Origin: Ferrimonas lipolytica
GTDB lineage: Bacteria; Pseudomonadota; Gammaproteobacteria; Enterobacterales; Shewanellaceae
DNA length: 64,000 nucleotides
Assembly (NCBI RefSeq): GCF_012295575.1
Contig: NZ_CP051180.1
Span: 3,844,001-3,908,000, forward strand
Direction: 5' to 3'
A program made the position numbers and the translations under genes. A model generated the notes under the pieces. That model was not told where the DNA came from. It ran no database searches and was given only the letters and a program-made list of their open reading frames with translations. Positions within the stretch are counted from its first letter, which is position 1, and each line of letters opens with the position of its first letter. Below, in pieces: positions 11,000 to 21,107 of the stretch.

Positions 11000-12231
11000 C
11001 AAACGGCCATGAGGCAAACCTGATTGTTGGCTTGGATGTGGGCACCGCTCAAACCACAGCAGTAATTGGTGAAACCTTACCTAACGGCGAAATCAGCATC
11101 ATTGGTGTTGCTAACCAGCCGTCTCGTGGCATGGATAAAGGTGGCGTGAACGATCTGGACTCGGTGATGCGTAGCGTCAAGCTGGCCCTGAACCAAGCCG
11201 CCACCATAGCCGAATGTGACGTTTCTTCGGTCTATCTGAGCATATCCGGTCGTCATATCCACAGTCAGAACGAAAAAGGGATGGTATCGATTGACGGCCA
11301 TGAGGTAACTCAAGAAGATGTCGACCACGTTATCCATACCGCCCGCTCGGTTAAGATCCCAACCGAGCGTCAAACGCTGCATGTGCTACCTCAGGATTAC
11401 ATCATTGATGAGCTGGAAGGGATAAAAAGTCCGGTCGGCATGTCGGGGGTACGGATGGAAGCGAATGTGCATATGGTAACGTGTTCCGCTGATTGGGCTC
11501 GTAATATCACCAAGTGTGTTGAACGCTGCGATGTCCGAGTGGATAGCTTAGTGTTCTCTGGCATTGCGTCGGCGGAAGCGGTACTGACTGAAGATGAGAA
11601 AGACCTCGGTGTCTGTTTGGTTGATATCGGTGCAGGAACTACAGATATAGCCGTATACGCAGGTGGTTCATTACGCCACTGTGCGGTATTGCCAGTGGCC
11701 GGTAATCAGGTAACCAGCGATATCGCGAAGATCTTCCGCACGCCACTAAGCCATGCTGAGCAGATCAAGGTCGACTTTGCTTGTGCTCGAGCGGCGTTGG
11801 TCGGTAAAGAAGAGAGCATAGAGGTACCATCGGTTGGTGGTCGCCCTGCTCGGACTATGTCACGACAAACGTTAGCTGAGGTGGTTGAACCTCGCTATCA
11901 AGAGCTGTTTGAGCTCGTCGCTGAAGCACTGCGTAACAGCGGCTTTGATGGTCAGGTACCAGCGGGAATCGTATTGACCGGCGGAACGGCTCAAATTGAG
12001 GGGGCGGAAACCGTCGCCGAAGAAATTTTTGGCATGCCGGTGCGTTTAGCACCGCCATTGCCGCTTAAGGGATTACATCAATACGTGGAGGAACCTGGAT
12101 TCGCAACTGCGGTCGGGTTACTTCATTTTGGCGTGGCACAACTCGACAAAAAAGTTGAGGCGAAAGCGTCAGAAAACGGAATCGGCCAGTCGATCCGCAG
12201 GATGCGGAACTGGTTTAAGGAAGCATTTTAA
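10996..12231 (+). CDS. ftsA: Cell division protein FtsA
   Basis: Actin-like ATPase that tethers FtsZ to the membrane. 411 aa. The phosphate-1 motif is VGLDVGTAQTTAVIGE, phosphate-2 is VDIGAGTTDIAVY and the adenosine motif is GIVLTGGTAQIEG. The last residues (SIRRMRNWFKEAF) form the amphipathic membrane-targeting helix. The ATG at 10996 overlaps the ftsQ stop; an in-frame ATG at 10978 would give six more residues and cannot be fully excluded. Confidence 0.95.
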   Translation: MTNGHEANLIVGLDVGTAQTTAVIGETLPNGEISIIGVANQPSRGMDKGGVNDLDSVMRSVKLALNQAATIAECDVSSVYLSISGRHIHSQNEKGMVSIDGHEVTQEDVDHVIHTARSVKIPTERQTLHVLPQDYIIDELEGIKSPVGMSGVRMEANVHMVTCSADWARNITKCVERCDVRVDSLVFSGIASAEAVLTEDEKDLGVCLVDIGAGTTDIAVYAGGSLRHCAVLPVAGNQVTSDIAKIFRTPLSHAEQIKVDFACARAALVGKEESIEVPSVGGRPARTMSRQTLAEVVEPRYQELFELVAEALRNSGFDGQVPAGIVLTGGTAQIEGAETVAEEIFGMPVRLAPPLPLKGLHQYVEEPGFATAVGLLHFGVAQLDKKVEAKASENGIGQSIRRMRNWFKEAF

Positions 12232-12261
12232 TTTTGGACGCGGGCTGAACGGAGATAAGAG

Positions 12262-13482
12262 ATGTTCGAGATATTAGACAGTAATAACGGCGATGCTGTC
12301 ATTAAGGTTGTCGGAGTAGGCGGTGGCGGCGGTAACGCGGTTGAGCACATGGTAGAGCAAACCATTGAAGGTGTAGATTTTATCTGTACCAACACTGATC
12401 TGCAGGCGTTACGAAAATCGTCAGCGCAAACCACCATTCAGCTAGGACAGGACGTGACCAAAGGTCTTGGCGCTGGCGCCAACCCAGAGGTTGGTCGTGA
12501 AGCCGCGCTAGAGGATCGTGAAGCTATTCGCGCCGCTATCACCGGTTCCGACATGGTCTTTATTGCAGCAGGCATGGGTGGCGGTACCGGTACCGGTGCG
12601 GCACCAGTTGTGGCCGAGGTTGCTAAAGAAGAAGGTATTCTGACCGTTGCGGTGGTTACTAAGCCGTTCTCCTTTGAAGGCAAGAAGCGTAGCTTCTACG
12701 CTGAGCAAGGTATCGATCAACTGGCACAACATGTTGATTCTTTGATTACCGTACCGAACGACAAGCTAATGAAGGTATTGGGCGGTCGTACCACCTTACT
12801 GGACGCCTTTAAAGCGGCTAACAATGTATTGTTAGGTGCAGTACAAGGGATCGCAGAGCTGATCACTCGCCCTGGCCTGATGAACGTCGATTTCGCCGAT
12901 GTCAAAACCGTTATGTCTGAAATGGGCAACGCCATGATGGGGACAGGTGTGGCTCGTGGTGAAGACCGCGCTGAAGAAGCTGCAGAAGCGGCGGTAGCTA
13001 GTCCGTTGCTTGAAGATATCGATCTGTCAGGTGCCCGTGGTGTGCTAGTCAACGTTACTGCCGGTTTGGATTTGACGATTGAAGAGTTCGAAACTGTTGG
13101 TCACCACGTTCGCGCCTATGCTTCTGACAACGCGAACGTTGTTGTTGGTATCGCCTGCGACCCAGAGATGACTGATGAGATTCGAGTAACCGTGGTTGCG
13201 ACCGGTATCGGTGCAGAGAAGAAGCCTGACATTCAGTTGGTTAGCAAACCTGCGGTTAAGCAAGCAGAACCGGCACCTCGCCAAGATGTAGAGCCCGCTG
13301 GTTACAGCGCAGCTAAACAAGCAGTCGAGAATATGCCTGCGTTTGGTGCGGCAACGAGTGATGTTAATCGCCCGACAACGCCAGCAAGCCCAACCGGTGC
13401 GGCGGCACAACAGCAACAACAACAGACTGCGCCAGAGAACATTCTGGATGTGCCTGCGTTCTTGCGTCGTCAAGCCGATTAA
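12262..13482 (+). CDS. ftsZ: Cell division GTPase FtsZ
   Basis: Tubulin homologue forming the Z ring. 406 aa. The tubulin signature [10 protein letters not shown] is near residue 105, the T7 loop is in [11 protein letters not shown], then a Gln/Pro-rich linker with a run of glutamines and the conserved C-terminal peptide [13 protein letters not shown] that binds FtsA/ZipA. A good ribosome site (CGGAGATAAGAG) precedes the ATG. 30 bp separate it from ftsA. Confidence 0.98.
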   Translation: MFEILDSNNGDAVIKVVGVGGGGGNAVEHMVEQTIEGVDFICTNTDLQALRKSSAQTTIQLGQDVTKGLGAGANPEVGREAALEDREAIRAAITGSDMVFIAAGMGGGTGTGAAPVVAEVAKEEGILTVAVVTKPFSFEGKKRSFYAEQGIDQLAQHVDSLITVPNDKLMKVLGGRTTLLDAFKAANNVLLGAVQGIAELITRPGLMNVDFADVKTVMSEMGNAMMGTGVARGEDRAEEAAEAAVASPLLEDIDLSGARGVLVNVTAGLDLTIEEFETVGHHVRAYASDNANVVVGIACDPEMTDEIRVTVVATGIGAEKKPDIQLVSKPAVKQAEPAPRQDVEPAGYSAAKQAVENMPAFGAATSDVNRPTTPASPTGAAAQQQQQQTAPENILDVPAFLRRQAD

Positions 13483-13523
13483 CATAATCGTTACCTTGAT
13501 CGGAGTTTGTGATCGTACGGACT

Positions 13524-13551
13524 TTGGTCACTGGTGACTTTGTGGTAGTAT
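13524..13551 (+). promoter_or_regulatory. Candidate sigma-70 promoter for lpxC
   Basis: TTGGTC at 13524-13529 and TAGTAT at 13546-13551 are separated by 16 bp in the ftsZ-lpxC gap, about 45 bp upstream of the lpxC ATG. The match is moderate (3 of 6 and 4 of 6). A private lpxC promoter at this place is known in E. coli, which makes the reading plausible. Confidence 0.35.
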
Positions 13552-13594
13552 GTGCGCCCTAATTAACGAAGTGGTAGCAGGAGGAGCTGGCAAA

Positions 13595-14506
13595 ATGAGT
13601 AAACAAATGACTCTTCAGCGTCCGATCCAGTCGTCTGGTGTAGGTTTACACTCAGGCAACAAGGTGACGATGGCGATTAAGCCCGCCCCAGTAAATACTG
13701 GGATTATCTTCCGTCGGGTCGACCTTGATCCGGTGGTGGAACTGCCTGCCCATGCGGAATTGGTTAAAGAAACCACGCTTTGTACCGGCCTGAGCAATGA
13801 TCAGGGCGTAAAAGTGTTGACCATTGAGCACCTAATGGCGGCATTAGCCAGCTTGGGTGTCGACAACGCCTACATTGAAGTGGATGCGCCTGAAGTGCCA
13901 ATCATGGACGGTAGTGCCACCCCTTACTTGTTTTTATTGCAAAGTGCCGGTATTGCGGAACAGTCCGCGTCCAAAAAATATCTGCGTATCCGCAAAACGA
14001 TTCGAGTAGAGGATGGCGACAAGTGGGCTGAGTTTCGTCCACACCATGGTTTCCGTTTGGATTTCTCAATCGATTTCCAACACCCTGAGATCAGCCGTAG
14101 CGCCCAGCGCATGGTGTTGGATTTCTCGGCGGAAAACTTCAATCGTCAAATCAGCCGCGCTCGTACCTTTGGTTTTATGAAGGACATCGAATTCCTGCGT
14201 GCCAACAACCTATGTTTAGGTGGCAGCATGGAAAATGCGATTGTATTGGATGAATACCGCATCCTCAATCCAGATGGCCTGCGTGACCCAGATGAGTTTG
14301 TTAAGCACAAAATTTTGGATGCTGTTGGCGATCTTTACCTTGCTGGTCATGCCATTTTAGGTGAGTTTCGTGCCCATAAGTCGGGCCATGCTTTGAACAA
14401 CATGTTAGTTCGAGCGGTACTGGCAGAGGCAGAAAGTTATGAGTTGGTCAGCTTTGACAAACCACAGCAAGTGCCGATGGATTACTTGGCACCCAGCTTG
14501 GCGTAA
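13595..14506 (+). CDS. lpxC: UDP-3-O-acyl-GlcNAc deacetylase LpxC
   Basis: Zinc deacetylase catalysing the committed step of lipid A synthesis. 303 aa. The start at 13595 follows CAGGAGGAGC and matches the E. coli N-terminus ([20 protein letters not shown]); an earlier in-frame ATG at 13550 adds 15 unrelated residues and overlaps the likely promoter. Zinc/catalytic motifs: TIEHLMAAL and [15 protein letters not shown], plus the [14 protein letters not shown] end. Usual last gene of the dcw region. Confidence 0.97.
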   Translation: MSKQMTLQRPIQSSGVGLHSGNKVTMAIKPAPVNTGIIFRRVDLDPVVELPAHAELVKETTLCTGLSNDQGVKVLTIEHLMAALASLGVDNAYIEVDAPEVPIMDGSATPYLFLLQSAGIAEQSASKKYLRIRKTIRVEDGDKWAEFRPHHGFRLDFSIDFQHPEISRSAQRMVLDFSAENFNRQISRARTFGFMKDIEFLRANNLCLGGSMENAIVLDEYRILNPDGLRDPDEFVKHKILDAVGDLYLAGHAILGEFRAHKSGHALNNMLVRAVLAEAESYELVSFDKPQQVPMDYLAPSLA

Positions 14507-14533
14507 GCGTCTCGCTGCTTTGCAAAAATAACG

Positions 14534-14971
14534 TTATTGGCCGCCCCTATGGGCGGCCAACTTTTTGAGCTTCGCGGCTAATTCGCCATCTAAACGCTCT
14601 GCTAGAGCGTTGATGTGGTCACTAGCGTTAGCGCTTAACTGTTTGGTTGCTTTTGGTTTTTCTCTGGTTATCTGGGCCAGCTTCGGGTTGACTTTAAATT
14701 CGATACTGGACAGCATAGGAAACCCATCTCGGCGGAGCTGAGACAGTAATTCTAATCGCTGATATTGCAATCGCGTCACCCAGGTTGCAGATGCGATCTC
14801 AATAACCAGCGTTCCTCCGCGCATGTTTGCCACTCGAATTTGAGAGTGGATGGCGGGATCGGTAGCATTTAACACCGCTTGTTGCAGTTCGCTAGTTTGG
14901 CTGGTCTGCTGTTGTAGTTGAGCAAATCGTTGTCCCGCCAACTGAGCGAGGTCTTGCGGTTTCGATTTCAT
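14534..14971 (-). CDS. dciA: DciA (DUF721), replicative helicase loader
   Basis: 145 aa. The N-terminal half carries the DUF721 fold (GGTLVIEIASATWVTRLQYQRLELLSQL), followed by a low-complexity Lys/Ala-rich helical tail. DciA is the ancestral loader of DnaB helicase in bacteria that lack the phage-derived DnaC. Location between lpxC and secA is the common site in Vibrio- and Shewanella-type genomes and replaces the secM position of E. coli. Divergent from the M23 gene with only 30 bp between start codons. Confidence 0.82.
   Translation of the reverse strand: MKSKPQDLAQLAGQRFAQLQQQTSQTSELQQAVLNATDPAIHSQIRVANMRGGTLVIEIASATWVTRLQYQRLELLSQLRRDGFPMLSSIEFKVNPKLAQITREKPKATKQLSANASDHINALAERLDGELAAKLKKLAAHRGGQ
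14537..14566. terminator. Bidirectional hairpin between lpxC and dciA
   Basis: A perfect 10-bp stem (TTGGCCGCCC / GGGCGGCCAA, loop CTAT) is followed on the + strand by CTTTTT, giving a good intrinsic terminator for the dcw-lpxC transcript. On the - strand the same stem lies inside the last codons of dciA and is followed after the stop by an ATTTTT tract, so it can also end dciA transcription. Confidence 0.8.
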
Positions 14972-15001
14972 TATTAAGAGTGTCTAAGAAAAACCAACCT
15001 T

Positions 15002-15910
15002 ATGAGTGTATCAGTCTTTATCCGTACAAAACACGGAATGCGGCGCTGGGAACCCGGTAAACGTTGGTTATCGTTGCCACTCTTTATTGCCGCTATTGGT
15101 GCCACATGGTGGCATGGGCAGTTGCAGAACTCGGCGCAACAACAGCTGCAGGTATCGCAAGCCAATGAGTTATTACAGCAGCAACAGCAGCAGTTTTCTC
15201 AGCTGCGCGATCAAACCGATGTCCAGTTATCACTGTTAGCTTCTAAGGTTGGCCGTATTCAAGCTCGGATGAATCGTGTCGAGGCCGTTGCGGCGACGAT
15301 GGCTGCACAGGCCGACCTATCTGAACAGTTCGATTTTGAATCAGAAGTGGGCCTGGGGGGCGTTGCAAGTCCAAGCCAACAAGAGATTGATCTCAGTTTG
15401 CTCATTGAACAGATGGATCAGTTAGTAAAGCGGCTCGATCGTGCAGATAATCAATTGCCCCTACTTGAAAGCCTCGATCGCAATCACCATATCGATTTAG
15501 ACCGTTATTTAAGTGGCCGCCCACTGGTTAATGGTTGGCAATCTTCCTCTTACGGTTATCGGAATGATCCATTTACCGGTCGGCGTGCAAAACACCGTGG
15601 TTTGGACTTCGCGGGTAGCGAAGGGGGAGAAGTGATTGCTACTGGGGCAGGAGTTATCTCCTATTCTGGCAAACTGTCTGGTTATGGCAATCTGGTAGAG
15701 ATTGATCATGGCAACGGTTTAAAAACCCGATATGGGCATAATAAAGAGAATTTGGTGGAGTTAGGCCAATTAGTGAAGAAGGGAGAGCTGATCGCATTGA
15801 TTGGCAATACCGGTCGTTCGACCGGCCCTCACGTTCACTATGAGGTACTGCAAAACGACAAACAGGTGGATCCGGCCCGTTACGTATATCGACAACCACG
15901 TAGCGAATAG
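15002..15910 (+). CDS. M23 (LytM-domain) peptidase family protein
   Basis: 302 aa. A basic N-terminus is followed by one membrane anchor (LSLPLFIAAIGATWWHG, about 22-38), a Gln-rich coiled coil at about 40-110, and a C-terminal M23/LytM domain from about 180. Zinc residues are present: HRGLDFAG (His and Asp) and GPHVHYEV (HxH), so the enzyme should be an active periplasmic endopeptidase rather than an inactive activator. Neighbouring secA is a frequent arrangement in related genera. The start has no clear ribosome site; a later ATG at 15038 is possible. Confidence 0.88.
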   Translation: MSVSVFIRTKHGMRRWEPGKRWLSLPLFIAAIGATWWHGQLQNSAQQQLQVSQANELLQQQQQQFSQLRDQTDVQLSLLASKVGRIQARMNRVEAVAATMAAQADLSEQFDFESEVGLGGVASPSQQEIDLSLLIEQMDQLVKRLDRADNQLPLLESLDRNHHIDLDRYLSGRPLVNGWQSSSYGYRNDPFTGRRAKHRGLDFAGSEGGEVIATGAGVISYSGKLSGYGNLVEIDHGNGLKTRYGHNKENLVELGQLVKKGELIALIGNTGRSTGPHVHYEVLQNDKQVDPARYVYRQPRSE

Positions 15911-15974
15911 GATCTTAACGATTTATTTTGGGAGCCAATGATGGCGCTCATGTGTTCAGTAGCGATGTAAGACA

Positions 15975-18719
15975 ATGTTAACGAAACTCCTCACAAAAGT
16001 ATTTGGCAGCAAGAACGACAGAACCCTAAAGCAACTGCAGAAAACCGCGGTTAGCATCAACAACATGGAAGCTGAGTGGGAGGCACTGTCAGATGAACAG
16101 TTGCGTCAAATCACTGAGGAGCTAAAACAACGTGTTGCTGCTCAAGAAGATGGCGGTAAGGGTGAGTCCTTAGATGCTATTCTGCCGGAAGCGTTCGCTA
16201 CCGTTCGCGAAGCTTCTAAGCGCGTATTTGGCATGCGTCACTTTGACGTGCAGCTGGTTGGCGGCATGGTGTTGCAGTCTGGCCGCATCGCGGAGATGCG
16301 TACTGGTGAAGGTAAAACCTTAACGGGTACCTTGCCAGCTTACTTGAATGCCTTGAGTGGCAAAGGCGTACACGTTATTACCGTGAACGACTACTTGGCT
16401 CGCCGTGATGCTGAGTGGAACCGCCCTCTGTTTGAATTCCTTGGCATGACCGTTGGCATCAACTTGTCCGGCATGAGCCCACAAGATAAGAAAGACGCCT
16501 ACGGCTGTGATATCACCTACGGCACCAATAACGAGTTTGGTTTCGATTACTTGCGTGACAATATGGCGTTCTCTGCGCCTGAGCGTGTTCAACGTGAACT
16601 AAACTACGCCGTAATTGATGAAGTCGACTCGATTCTAATCGATGAAGCCCGCACCCCGCTGATTATCTCTGGCGCCGCTGAAGACGGTTCTGATCACTAC
16701 ATCCGCGTCAACACCCTTATTCCTAAGCTGGTTAAGCAGGATAAAGAAGACACCGAAGAAGAGATTGGCGATGGTGATTACACCGTCGACGAAAAGGGCA
16801 AGCAGGTTCACCTAACTGAGCGTGGCCAAGAAAAAATCGAACAACTGTTGGTTGATATCGAGCTGCTGCAAGAGGGCGACTCGCTCTACAATGCTGGTAA
16901 TATCTCGCTACTGCACCACGTAACAGCGGCACTACGTGCCCATAAATTGTTTGAGCGCGACGTTGACTACATTATCGATGACGAAGGTCAGGTAGTGATT
17001 GTTGATGAACATACCGGCCGTACCATGCCTGGTCGTCGTTGGTCCGATGGTTTACACCAAGCGGTGGAAGCCAAAGAGGGAGTGAAGATCCAGAACGAGA
17101 ACCAGACACTGGCCTCGATCACCTTCCAGAACTACTTCCGTATGTACTCAAGCCTTGCTGGTATGACCGGTACTGCTGATACAGAAGCATTTGAATTCCA
17201 AAGCATCTACGGCCTAGATACGGTGGTTATCCCAACTAACCGGCCAATGATCCGTAAAGACAACGCCGATTTAGTCTTCTTAACTGCTGAAGAGAAATAC
17301 GAAGCCATTATCGCTGATATCCGCGATTGTATGGAGCGTGGCCAGCCAGCATTGGTGGGTACCATCTCAATTGAGACTTCCGAGTTCCTGTCGGCGTTGC
17401 TGCGCAAAGAAAAGATTAAGCACAACGTCCTAAACGCCAAGTTCCACGAGCAAGAAGCACAGATTGTTGCCGATGCCGGCCGCACTGGTGCGGTAACCAT
17501 CGCTACCAACATGGCGGGTCGTGGTACCGATATCGTTTTGGGCGGCTCGTTGCAGGCTGAGTTGGATGCACTGCCAGAGGGCACTGCTGAAGATAAAATT
17601 GCAGCAATTAAAGCCGATTGGCAGCAGCGTCACGAAACCGTACTGGAGTCCGGCGGGTTGCACATCATTGCAACCGAGCGTCATGAATCTCGTCGTATTG
17701 ATAACCAGCTGCGTGGTCGTTCTGGCCGTCAGGGTGATGCCGGTTCAACCCGTTTCTACCTGTCGATGGAAGACAGCTTGATGCGTATCTTCGCCTCTGA
17801 CCGTGTTTCAGGCATGATGAAAAAGCTGGGTATGGAGCGTGGTGAAGCGATTGAGCATCCTTGGGTTAACCGTGCTATTGAAAACGCCCAGCGTAAAGTA
17901 GAAGCACGTAACTTTGATATTCGTAAGCAGCTGCTTGAGTATGATGATGTAGCTAACGATCAACGTCAGGTTGTATACGCTCAGCGTAACGAGTTGATGG
18001 ATGGCGATGACATCTTTGAAACCATTGAAGCGGTTCGTAGCAGCGTATTGGATGACATTGTATCGCAATACATCCCACCACAGTCTCTGGAAGAGATGTG
18101 GGACGTCTCGGGCCTTGAAGATCGCTTGGCCGCAGATTTTGATCTGAAGCTGCCAGTAGCTAAGTGGCTTGAGGAAGAGGAAGAGTTGCACGAAGAAACG
18201 CTGCGAGAACGCATCGTGACTGCGTGGGATGAAGCCTATAAGTTGAAAGAGGAGCAGGTTGGCGCCAGTGTGCTGCGTCAGTTCGAGAAGATGGTGATGT
18301 TACAGACTCTCGACAACCTGTGGAAAGAGCATTTAGCGGCGATGGATCACCTGCGTCAAGGTATCCATTTGCGTGGCTATGCTCAGAAGAACCCGAAGCA
18401 AGAGTATAAGCGTGAGTCATTTGAGCTGTTCCAGTCGATGTTGGAAAGCCTGAAAACTGATGTGATCAGTTTGTTGTCTAAGATCCAAGTTCAAGCCCAA
18501 GCCGACGTTGATGAGATGGAAGCCAAGCGCCGTCGTGAAGAGGAAGCGTTGGCTCGTCAACGTGCCTTTGAGCATCAGCAAGCGCAAGAGCACTTAGCTA
18601 CTGAAGGTCAGTTGGGTCAAGAAACTCAAACCCGTGAAGGACCAAAGGTCGGTCGTAACGATCCATGCCCTTGTGGTTCAGGTAAGAAGTTTAAACAGTG
18701 TCACGGCAAGTTAAGCTAA
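15975..18719 (+). CDS. secA: Protein translocase ATPase SecA
   Basis: Motor ATPase of the Sec translocon. 914 aa. Walker A lies in [18 protein letters not shown] and Walker B in [17 protein letters not shown]; helicase motifs include [10 protein letters not shown] and [17 protein letters not shown]. The C-terminal zinc motif [17 protein letters not shown], which binds SecB and phospholipid, is intact. The linker before it is Gln/Glu-rich. No secM-like arrest peptide precedes it; a 64-bp gap separates it from the M23 gene. Confidence 0.98.
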   Translation: MLTKLLTKVFGSKNDRTLKQLQKTAVSINNMEAEWEALSDEQLRQITEELKQRVAAQEDGGKGESLDAILPEAFATVREASKRVFGMRHFDVQLVGGMVLQSGRIAEMRTGEGKTLTGTLPAYLNALSGKGVHVITVNDYLARRDAEWNRPLFEFLGMTVGINLSGMSPQDKKDAYGCDITYGTNNEFGFDYLRDNMAFSAPERVQRELNYAVIDEVDSILIDEARTPLIISGAAEDGSDHYIRVNTLIPKLVKQDKEDTEEEIGDGDYTVDEKGKQVHLTERGQEKIEQLLVDIELLQEGDSLYNAGNISLLHHVTAALRAHKLFERDVDYIIDDEGQVVIVDEHTGRTMPGRRWSDGLHQAVEAKEGVKIQNENQTLASITFQNYFRMYSSLAGMTGTADTEAFEFQSIYGLDTVVIPTNRPMIRKDNADLVFLTAEEKYEAIIADIRDCMERGQPALVGTISIETSEFLSALLRKEKIKHNVLNAKFHEQEAQIVADAGRTGAVTIATNMAGRGTDIVLGGSLQAELDALPEGTAEDKIAAIKADWQQRHETVLESGGLHIIATERHESRRIDNQLRGRSGRQGDAGSTRFYLSMEDSLMRIFASDRVSGMMKKLGMERGEAIEHPWVNRAIENAQRKVEARNFDIRKQLLEYDDVANDQRQVVYAQRNELMDGDDIFETIEAVRSSVLDDIVSQYIPPQSLEEMWDVSGLEDRLAADFDLKLPVAKWLEEEEELHEETLRERIVTAWDEAYKLKEEQVGASVLRQFEKMVMLQTLDNLWKEHLAAMDHLRQGIHLRGYAQKNPKQEYKRESFELFQSMLESLKTDVISLLSKIQVQAQADVDEMEAKRRREEEALARQRAFEHQQAQEHLATEGQLGQETQTREGPKVGRNDPCPCGSGKKFKQCHGKLS

Positions 18720-18735
18720 CTGGCAGTGCATATAG

Positions 18736-18760
18736 AGGCGACCTTAGGGTCGCCTTTTTT
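18736..18760 (+). terminator. Intrinsic terminator of secA
   Basis: Stem AGGCGACC / GGTCGCCT with loop TTAG, followed by TTTTTT. The T-tract and the next two bases (TTTTTTAT, 18755-18762) form the left target duplication of the repeat element that starts at 18763. Confidence 0.9.
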
Positions 18761-18762
18761 AT

Positions 18763-19031
18763 GGCTGTGTCACAGTCAAGTGTTGAGGTTTATATCAAGC
18801 CTTCGGCTCTATCGGTTGCAGTACTCTTAAGGGGGTATGTCGCCGTGGCGACGGCATATTCTTGTATGCATTAGCGGGGAGCTTCGCCACCTCTGGAATC
18901 CGCTTTGTCTTAGGTCACAGTTAAAAGCGGCAGCAGATCAACGACGGTACTGCTTTACCCTTTGTATCAAAACTTGCCTAGCCGGTGCTTTAACAGCATT
19001 GGAAAGAACAACACTTAGTTGGTACACAGCC
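18763..19031 (+). mobile_element. MITE-like repeat, copy A
   Basis: 269-bp non-coding element, one of four copies here (others at 53315, 57064, 60148). The left end GGCTGTGTCACAGT and the right end, read on the other strand as GGCTGTGTACCAACT, are imperfect terminal inverted repeats. Flanks are a perfect 8-bp direct repeat, TTTTTTAT at 18755-18762 and 19032-19039, which fits a target-site duplication made in the secA terminator T-tract. Compared with copies C and D it lacks about 22 bp around the internal GCAGTCC/GGACTGC hairpin. No transposase gene; the short open frames inside show no protein signature I recognise. Confidence 0.85.
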
Positions 19032-19056
19032 TTTTTTATCGCTGGAGAACTGGCCG

Positions 19057-19068
19057 TTATTGCAATAA
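19057..19068. repeat. 12-bp perfect palindrome upstream of mutT-like gene
   Basis: TTATTGCAATAA lies 42 bp before the GTG start at 19110, between the right end of repeat copy A and the gene. It could be an operator or part of a promoter region; nothing else in the window identifies a cognate regulator. Confidence 0.3.
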
Positions 19069-19109
19069 TGTACGCTGCAAAGATCCTTGTTCCCCAAAGA
19101 GGTTAGGCC

Positions 19110-19496
19110 GTGAAAGTAATCAATGTCGCGATAGGTTTAGTATTGCATGATGACAAAGTACTGGTTGCTCTAAGGCAGCAGAATCAACACCAGGGTGGCT
19201 TGTGGGAATATCCAGGTGGCAAGGTGGAATTGAACGAAACCTTTGATGAGGCGCTTATTAGGGAGCTTGCTGAGGAGGTTGACGTACATGCTACTGCTGC
19301 AGAGCTGTTTTGGCAGACTCAGCACGACTACGGCGACCGTATTATCAACTTAAAGGCGTTTAAGGTGATCAAGTGGCATGGAACTGCAGTAAGCAAAGAG
19401 GGCAACCAGACCCAATGGGTTGCCCTTGACCAACTTATGGCGTTGCCGATGCCGGCGGCGAATCAGCCGTTAAATCTTCAGCTGGCTTCGGCATAA
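19110..19496 (+). CDS. mutT: MutT-like Nudix hydrolase
   Basis: 128 aa, length of E. coli MutT (8-oxo-dGTPase, clears oxidised guanine nucleotides). The Nudix box starts at GGKVELNETFDEALIRELAEEVDV and fits Gx5Ex7REUxEExGU except that the penultimate Gly is Asp. N-terminal NVAIGLVLHDDKVLVALRQQ also matches the MutT type. The start is GTG at 19110 after AGAGG; no ATG gives full length. The 3' end overlaps the convergent pglL-like gene by 62 bp. The MutT rather than generic Nudix name rests on size and on the usual secA/yacG neighbourhood. Confidence 0.8.
   Translation: MKVINVAIGLVLHDDKVLVALRQQNQHQGGLWEYPGGKVELNETFDEALIRELAEEVDVHATAAELFWQTQHDYGDRIINLKAFKVIKWHGTAVSKEGNQTQWVALDQLMALPMPAANQPLNLQLASA
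19400..19427 (-). terminator. Hairpin inside mutT 3' end, likely terminator of the pil-pglL transcript
   Basis: Stem GGGCAACC / GGTTGCCC with a 10-base loop, located just after the pglL-like stop codon on the - strand and followed there by TCTTTGCTT. It lies within mutT coding sequence. The T-tract is imperfect, so termination efficiency is uncertain. Confidence 0.5.
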
Positions 19497-21102
19497 ATTG
19501 CTTAGATTTAGGGAAAAGGTAGGCTGCTTGAGCAAGGATAGTGGCAGCCTTGATGTTATCTTTCATCGCGAGATTAGCGTGATACCACAGCAGATAAGCA
19601 CCGACTGATGGGCGAACAGTCGCTTCCTCTTCCATCATGATATCGACCATTTTTAGTGCTTCTGGGTCTTGGCTTCGGAGCAAGGCAGTACCAAGCTGCA
19701 TATTGATCAACTTCGTCTGCAGAAATGGATTAACGACCTGCTGTAGATATTCATGTTTAGCGCTTTTAACGTAATCATGAATTAGTGAGGTAGTGTGCAG
19801 ATTGGTTAGCATTAAAAAGCAGGTTGCAACTACGCCGAGCCCAATAAAAAATTTGGGTAAAATCTCTAATTTGTTTTTGAACCGTTTTGCTGTAATTGAT
19901 GTTGTTGGCACTGCGGCGATGATCAGTAGCGTTAATAACGCCAGATGCGTGGCGGAATGATAAAGCGGATATTCGGTTTGAGTGTGAAGAATAATAGGGA
20001 TGGTGCTAATCCACATCGCCTTATTAAACAAATTGCCCCTACGCCAGACTGCAATGGAGAAGAAAAGCGCGAATAGGATAATGGCAAGTACCGGAATAGC
20101 ACCACCTTCAACCCACCAGAAAAGCAATTCGTTATGTGGATGAGTGGTTGACGTAGTCAACATTGGCACGGAACTGTCCTGCTGATATAGCTGCGCTAGG
20201 CGTTCGGTGTAGACCTTACTGAAGGAGCCGATACCATGCCCAAGTACTGGCTTTTCAGTAATAAGCTGCAGTGACTGTCCGTAAAGAGTGGTGCGATAGC
20301 CGGGGTTACTTAGGCCTTGTCGACCTTCAGTGTCGAGGGTGCTTTGTAACAGTGGCGCTAATACGGCACCGAGGATAAGTGCAAAGACGATTTTAATGGC
20401 GTTGTTGCGATTCTTTAGCAGGCAAAGCATTGCCACAGTTATTGCAATGGCTGCCAAAACCCCAGTACGGGACATAATGAGGATAGAAACGCAGGCAATA
20501 AGCGCCATGCAGGCTAGCAGTACCAACCTTATCGCAGGCTTAGCATTGTGATGTAACCAGATGGCCAATGCTAATGCGGTGGAAAGGAGGCTGGAGACCA
20601 CATTAGGCTGATAAAAACTACCAACGGGGCGGTGGTTACGAATGCCAATAAACCAGTCAGGTTGTAGGAATTGCGCAAGGCATATCAGTGCTTGAATCAT
20701 CGAGCCGATAACAACCAACCACAAGGTGTTATCTAGCGCAGACTTACAGCGGATTTGAGTGATTGCAATGGCGAGCAATAGCCAAGCGATTAACCCACAG
20801 GCACGGGCGCTAGCCTCACCCACCCAGGGTTGCGAAGACCAGCAATAGGGCAACAGCAATAAGCCGATAACAGTGGCCAGTCCGGTCAGTATCGGGCTCC
20901 AGTGGATCTGTTCATTTTGGATTATTTTGCTAAATCCTGTGGCACAGATCAGGGCAATGGAGATCCAGACCATATTATTGTTGGCAACAGATAAGCCCGA
21001 ACCACCGGCATTGGGCTGAAAGTAGTGCATCGAGAACAGAAACAAACTGCCGCAGAAAAACACCATCGCCTTATTCGCGTAACCATCCTTGGCTAGATTC
21101 AA
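19435..21102 (-). CDS. PglL/TfpO-type O-oligosaccharyltransferase (O-antigen ligase family)
   Basis: 555 aa with about ten to twelve hydrophobic segments, a large periplasmic loop containing GHGIGSFSKVY and TTHPHNELLFWWVEGG (the conserved His-containing signature of the Wzy_C/PglL superfamily), and a hydrophilic C-terminal region with TPR-like helices. Family members transfer a lipid-linked glycan to protein serine/threonine in the periplasm, or to lipid A core (WaaL). Its position at the end of the pilA-pilB-pilC-pilD-coaE-zapD-yacG series points to pilin as substrate. The TTG at 21102, 5 bp after yacG, is the longest start; an ATG at 21066 is the alternative and keeps the first membrane helix. 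Confidence 0.8.
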   Translation of the reverse strand: MNLAKDGYANKAMVFFCGSLFLFSMHYFQPNAGGSGLSVANNNMVWISIALICATGFSKIIQNEQIHWSPILTGLATVIGLLLLPYCWSSQPWVGEASARACGLIAWLLLAIAITQIRCKSALDNTLWLVVIGSMIQALICLAQFLQPDWFIGIRNHRPVGSFYQPNVVSSLLSTALALAIWLHHNAKPAIRLVLLACMALIACVSILIMSRTGVLAAIAITVAMLCLLKNRNNAIKIVFALILGAVLAPLLQSTLDTEGRQGLSNPGYRTTLYGQSLQLITEKPVLGHGIGSFSKVYTERLAQLYQQDSSVPMLTTSTTHPHNELLFWWVEGGAIPVLAIILFALFFSIAVWRRGNLFNKAMWISTIPIILHTQTEYPLYHSATHLALLTLLIIAAVPTTSITAKRFKNKLEILPKFFIGLGVVATCFLMLTNLHTTSLIHDYVKSAKHEYLQQVVNPFLQTKLINMQLGTALLRSQDPEALKMVDIMMEEEATVRPSVGAYLLWYHANLAMKDNIKAATILAQAAYLFPKSKQFMPKPAEDLTADSPPASATP

Positions 21103-21107
21103 TGGCT

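Noticed and set aside
15911-15974. secM-like arrest peptide before secA
   Set aside because: The 64-bp gap cannot encode one and the upstream gene is an M23 peptidase without an arrest motif at its C-terminus.
18837-19106. Open frame of 89 codons over repeat copy A, and similar frames in copies B, C and D (for example 60118-60510, 57163-57471)
   Set aside because: They are carried along by the repeat, read in different frames in different copies, have no ribosome site or protein family signature, and continue into unrelated flanking DNA. The shared sequence is explained by the non-coding element.
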